Assembly: GCA_028564675.1 (NCBI GenBank) | Contig: JAOVVO010000029.1 | Location: 124,001 to 188,000 of the forward strand | DNA length: 64,000 nt | Reading direction: 5' to 3' | From: Onchocerca lupi | Lineage: Eukaryota; Nematoda; Chromadorea; Rhabditida; Onchocercidae | In this document: one piece after another, positions 60,451-64,000 of the stretch | How positions within the stretch are numbered: position 1 is the first letter of the stretch | How the letters are laid out: each line of letters opens with the position of its first letter | The notes under the pieces: model-generated | Seen by the model: the letters and a program-made list of their open reading frames with translations, nothing else | Told to the model about the DNA's origin: nothing | Database searches by the model: none | Translations under genes and position numbers: made by a program

Positions 60451-61372
60451 ACTAAACAACAAAGGTTATGCGCGATGAATTTCTGAACAAGATAAAGATA
60501 TCAGAGGGAGCCATTAACACATGGAATGAAATCGTCTTTCCATCTATAATAAATAAATGAGACATTTCCAATTTTCGTAATAGAGAAACTTCAAAATAAA
60601 GCATGCCAAAGGAGAACTGGAAGAAATGCAAAGAGATTTCTATGAACCATTTAGATACGCGAACTTGAAAGTCAATAAATAAAACCGTTTTCAAAGTCTC
60701 ATTTGAAATTACAGTGATTATCCGAAAATAGAGGAAATAATCCTTTAGGATAAAAATTGACTAATAAGTATAAAGTCGGTTGATAAGTATGAAATTGATA
60801 ATACTTCTATGTCGCCTTCTCTTTCTAATTTGTCAAATCTTATAAAACTAAAATCCAATTTCAAAATCCAGTTTTCACCTTAGCTATTTATTTGAACCCA
60901 TAAACTTTCCGGGACGAGCTGTCGTATTTCATTTAATGTAGCATGCAACAAGATATACAATATATGCTCTCTGTAAAAGTTTTCTCCGTTGAGGATAGGA
61001 TGAGACTTGAGGGAATGAAAGGTCATGAAGTACATTTTGCCGGGATATAAAGGTCATAATTGCCACGAATAACCAAAGATGACTCGTTTATTAATTTATT
61101 GGAATTTACAAAGAAATTCTCAAATTTAAAATATGATATTTGAAATAGATGGGATTTAGTTTCGTATTCATCAAGCTAAGCTTACCACCTTTTGATGTAT
61201 TGGAATAAATGATGCTATCAAGAATTGGTAATATCTAAGTGCCTAGAGTAACAATATTTTAAGAAATATTTGAAACAATTTAAAACAATATTTATGTTTT
61301 AAATCTCAAACAAAAGTTTGATTCAATGCTCTTTGAATAGTTTTAAGCTTTGATTGGTATTTGAATTTATAG

Positions 61373-61470
61373 AGGAATCATTGATAATTACTTTTCCTGA
61401 AGAAGAAAATCATCCTCTATCGGTCGAATCTCGAAATAATTATCAAGCCGCTGTTATGTTACTATTTTAA
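61373..61470 (+). CDS. Orphan terminal-exon-like segment
   Basis: Behind an ATTTATAG acceptor a 32-codon frame reads ESLIITFPEEENHPLSVESR then NNYQAAVMLLF and a stop at 61468-61470, entered in phase 1. Its balanced amino-acid use stands out from the surrounding AT-rich DNA. No upstream exon joining it was found, so it could be a gene fragment, a pseudogene piece or chance. Confidence 0.22.
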
Positions 61471-62754
61471 AATGAAAAACTGTTAAATTTACTTGATTGT
61501 TTTATTTCTTCAACTTAGCATTGTAGCGTTTGATATTGCATAGGATGTTTTTCTGGAACTATGTCAAAAATTTTAACAATTTTTCGAATTCTTCTCGTTA
61601 AGTTTTCATTAGAATACATTAATATTTTAATTTTAAATAGCAATGTATTAATGTAATCAATGTAATAGTATAATTTACTAATGAGAGAATACAAAATCTT
61701 GATTGCATTAATTTATTACGAGTATTTTGACAAAAAATTAATTAAAAGAAGAAATAATATAAAAATTACGAGAGAATCAAGAAAAAAAGACAGGGAAAAA
61801 TATAATTTATATGGAAGAAATTCAGCAATATTTCAAATATTTATTTATTCTCTACAATCAAACTAACAATGTAATCATCATTAATAATCATTATTTATGG
61901 TACTTTATTTAATTTCAAAACAGAACACTTCATGAGAATAATCGATTGCACTTGCTTGTAGCATTTAATGCTTTTTAATAATAATTTAAAACTTCAATTA
62001 TTCTAATTCAATATGATTGAAGAAGATTGAAGCATTTTAAAAAACTGAAAATTGACTAAATTGGCTGAAGAAGTGAATCAATTTGAAATTGAAATTTGAA
62101 ATTGAATTTCTCTTTCTTTCTTCCATTACGCATGCTTTTTTTACTCTCGAAAAATATGCGATGAAAGATTTTTGATATTTGTGATTGGTAATCATTGAGA
62201 GTAATTTGCTTGCAAAATTTAATTTTAATTTCCAGCAGTTTTTGAAAATATCACGTATTTTGTTTATTTTATTTTTTCCAAAATATTCCATTAATTTCAA
62301 TATAGTTCGAAAATTTGGCATATATTTTCAAAATCTTTAAATTGAATGGAATTAATTACTCATTTTCAGTTCATGTTTTTGTAACCATTCGAGCAGTTGT
62401 TGTTTCTGGTGAAGATTCATTCATTTGCTTTCTTGCGACATCTTTGGAGCAGTCTAATTCTTCTTTCATAATAGTCTTCCAATTTTTTATTTTGTCGAGA
62501 ATATTGTTTCTACTTTTTATTTTATCTCTTCTTTGAAAAATATAATGGAAATATATATTGAAAAAATGGGAAACAATGCTGCTTAAAAAATAAAAAGAAA
62601 AAAAATAGAAAAATATCTTTAAAGAAAAGAATTGATAAATACCGATAAATGAAAATTGAATTCCAAATTTGAAATGAATAAATCAAAATTTTAGAAATTG
62701 ATTTAGATGCAATAAAATTAGTACTTAAATTAATATTACATTAACATTGAAAAA

Positions 62755-62761
62755 ATATTAG
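62755..62761 (+). promoter_or_regulatory. Probable leader acceptor of the PP1-like gene
   Basis: ATATTAG ends two bases before the ATG at 62764. Such a short leader in a gene with no upstream exon fits spliced-leader addition. Confidence 0.4.
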
Positions 62762-62763
62762 AT

Positions 62764-63800
62764 ATGGCGCAAAAATTAGACTTGGACGATTTAATCTGCA
62801 AGTTGTTGAATGTTGGCAGCCCAGGATGTAGTTTGACGAAAAGTGTTAAAGAGCAAGAAATTATGAATTTATGCGCATTAGCTAAGGAGGTTTTCTTGTC
62901 GCAAAATTCACTGATTGAAATTGATCCACCAATTCGAATTTGCGGCGATATACATGGCCAATATGCAGGTTAATTGTTTTCGATCCAATTTAATTATGAT
63001 ACATGAGTCAAATGAAATCTTAATTATCTATTAATTGATTGCCTGTATTTTATCAATTTCAGAACTTAAAAAAATTGTTTTTTTTCCCAGCCAAATCACC
63101 ATCAGATCATATTTGTTTTCTGATAAGATTACTGTATAATGCAGTATTTGTAAATACGAAGTTTCATTTCTTTATCAATATGACAATGAATACATTAATC
63201 TTGAATTTCCTTTTAATGATAATGATAATTTCTCTAATGATAGAATTTTTAGTAGAGAAATTATTACGACGATAACGGAGGAATTAAAAATTAGAATTTA
63301 ATTTAATTGTAGATTTACTTCGATTATTTGATCGTGGAGGCTTTCCACCTTTTGTCAATTATTTATTCCTCGGCGATTATGTTGATCGTGGAAGACAAAA
63401 TCTCGAAACCATATCTCTTCTTCTTTGTTACAAAGTATTCGCAATCGATCCATTTCAATGAAAATAAATTTCTTTAATATTTGATCACATAGTTGGCATA
63501 TTTATGATTGCAATTAATGCCATAATGATGACTGTCATAAGATGTTTTGATTCAAAATTTTTGATCGAATAATTTAACTCAGTTTCTTAAATGCAATTAA
63601 CAAAATTTTCGATCGGATAATTTAGCTCAATTTCTTAATTGCAATTAGCAAATTTTCTTGATAATTTTAAGGCAAAATATCCGGAGAATTTTTTCCTACT
63701 TCGTGGTAATCATGAATGTAGTGTTATCAATCGAGTCTATGGCTTCTTCGAAGAATGTAATCGTCGTTATCAAAGTGTACGGTTATGGCAAACATTTCAG
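62764..63800 (+). CDS. PP1-like serine/threonine phosphatase, 5' part
   Basis: The product is the N-terminal half of a PPP-family metallophosphatase. Exons: 62764-62968, 63313-63434 and 63672-63800, phases 1,0, coding for residues 1-152; the gene runs off the window. The three metal-site signatures are intact: GDIHGQYADLL (residues 64-74), GDYVDRG and RGNHE in FFLLRGNHECSVINRVYGFF. The start, KLDLDDLICKLLNVG, parallels PP1 (ELNVDSLITRLLEV), as do EVFLSQ and RLWQTF. There are several departures from the very conserved PP1 sequence: DRGGFPPFVNY for EYGGFPPEANY, RGRQNLETISLLLCYK, and EECNRRYQSVRLW. It is therefore probably one of the diverged nematode PP1-like paralogues, many of which are sperm- or germline-biased, rather than the main PP1. 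The last ~60 bases of the window do not continue the expected CFNCLP region and are probably intron. Confidence 0.9.
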
Positions 63801-64000
63801 GTTCTCTCAAAACTTTTATTCATTTCATCATTTAAAATTTCATAAATTTGATTTAAATAAATTTAATTTCATTCAACTTTTGACTATTTTTCGAAAATAA
63901 TATAGTACTGTCACTATAATATTGTAACAATTTTGCTTCAGTATTTTTTCTACATAGTGATCATACCTGAGGCATTTGAAGGTGTTGTAATATTTGCAAT
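63801..64000 (+). other. Intron of the PP1-like gene at the window edge
   Basis: Starts with a GTTCTC donor. No exon encoding the next conserved PPP segment is visible before the edge. An acceptor-like GCTTCAG ends near 63940, but what follows translates to YFFYIVIIPEAFEG, which does not match the family. Confidence 0.4.

Larger units (their letters stand above)
60438..62763. other. Divergent intergenic region with one orphan exon-like segment
   Basis: Lies between the starts of TRMT10C (minus) and the PP1-like gene (plus). Mostly AT-rich, without recognised genes except an exon-like segment at 61373-61470, listed separately. Promoters of both flanking genes should lie here. Confidence 0.45.

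Noticed and set aside
63941..64000. Possible fourth exon of the PP1-like gene at the window edge
   Set aside because: The translation does not match the conserved FNCLP segment that must follow, so I treat it as intron.
1..64000. CRISPR arrays, tRNA or rRNA genes, bacterial-type operons or endosymbiont insertions
   Set aside because: None seen: the regular arrays are satellites without spacers, no cloverleaf or rRNA signature was noticed, and no gene has bacterial character.

Overview
The window is nuclear DNA from a nematode. It is very AT-rich and full of long T and A homopolymers. Introns end in the nematode-type TTTCAG, and several genes have a likely spliced-leader acceptor a few bases before the start codon. 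The muscleblind protein has only two CCCH fingers and its N-terminus resembles nematode MBL-1. A filarial or other spirurid (clade III) worm is my best guess from composition; the species is an inference I cannot prove. All gene models were assembled by hand from open frames, splice signals and matching intron phases. Similarity calls come from remembered family motifs, not from a search.

Layout. 635-2007 (+): 3' part of PIG-C, the GPI-anchor GlcNAc-transferase subunit; its first exon or exons lie upstream of the window. 2008-23846: about 21.8 kb without a convincing coding exon, carrying several unrelated satellite and minisatellite blocks; it may be 5' regulatory or intronic DNA of the next gene. 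23847-31318 (+): mbl-1 (muscleblind), six exons, rich in alanine tracts, with further possible 3' exons up to about 32.0 kb. 33215-35418 (+): a tentative small four-exon gene. 38020-39930 (-): a TMEM126-family mitochondrial membrane protein. 41146-44330 (+): an unrecognised multi-pass membrane protein of eight exons with a duplicated, apparently mutually exclusive exon. 47547-48544 (-): a small predicted secreted protein, splice model incomplete. 49528-50652: a repeat element with inverted ends, Helitron/Helentron-like in appearance. 51810-53800 and 54392-56237 (+): two tandem, diverged paralogues of the C6orf136 (DUF2358) family, both with mitochondrial-type presequences and four matching introns. 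56969-60437 (-): TRMT10C/MRPP1, the methyltransferase-fold subunit of mitochondrial RNase P, convergent with the second DUF2358 gene. 62764-end (+): the 5' part of a PP1-like serine/threonine phosphatase, cut by the window edge.

A theme of the right half is mitochondria: TMEM126, two DUF2358 proteins and MRPP1 lie within about 22 kb. Apart from possible co-transcription of the two DUF2358 genes, their orientations do not suggest one operon. I saw no tRNA, rRNA or CRISPR array and no intact transposase. The strongest new observations are the exon duplication at 43153/43427 and the tandem DUF2358 pair.
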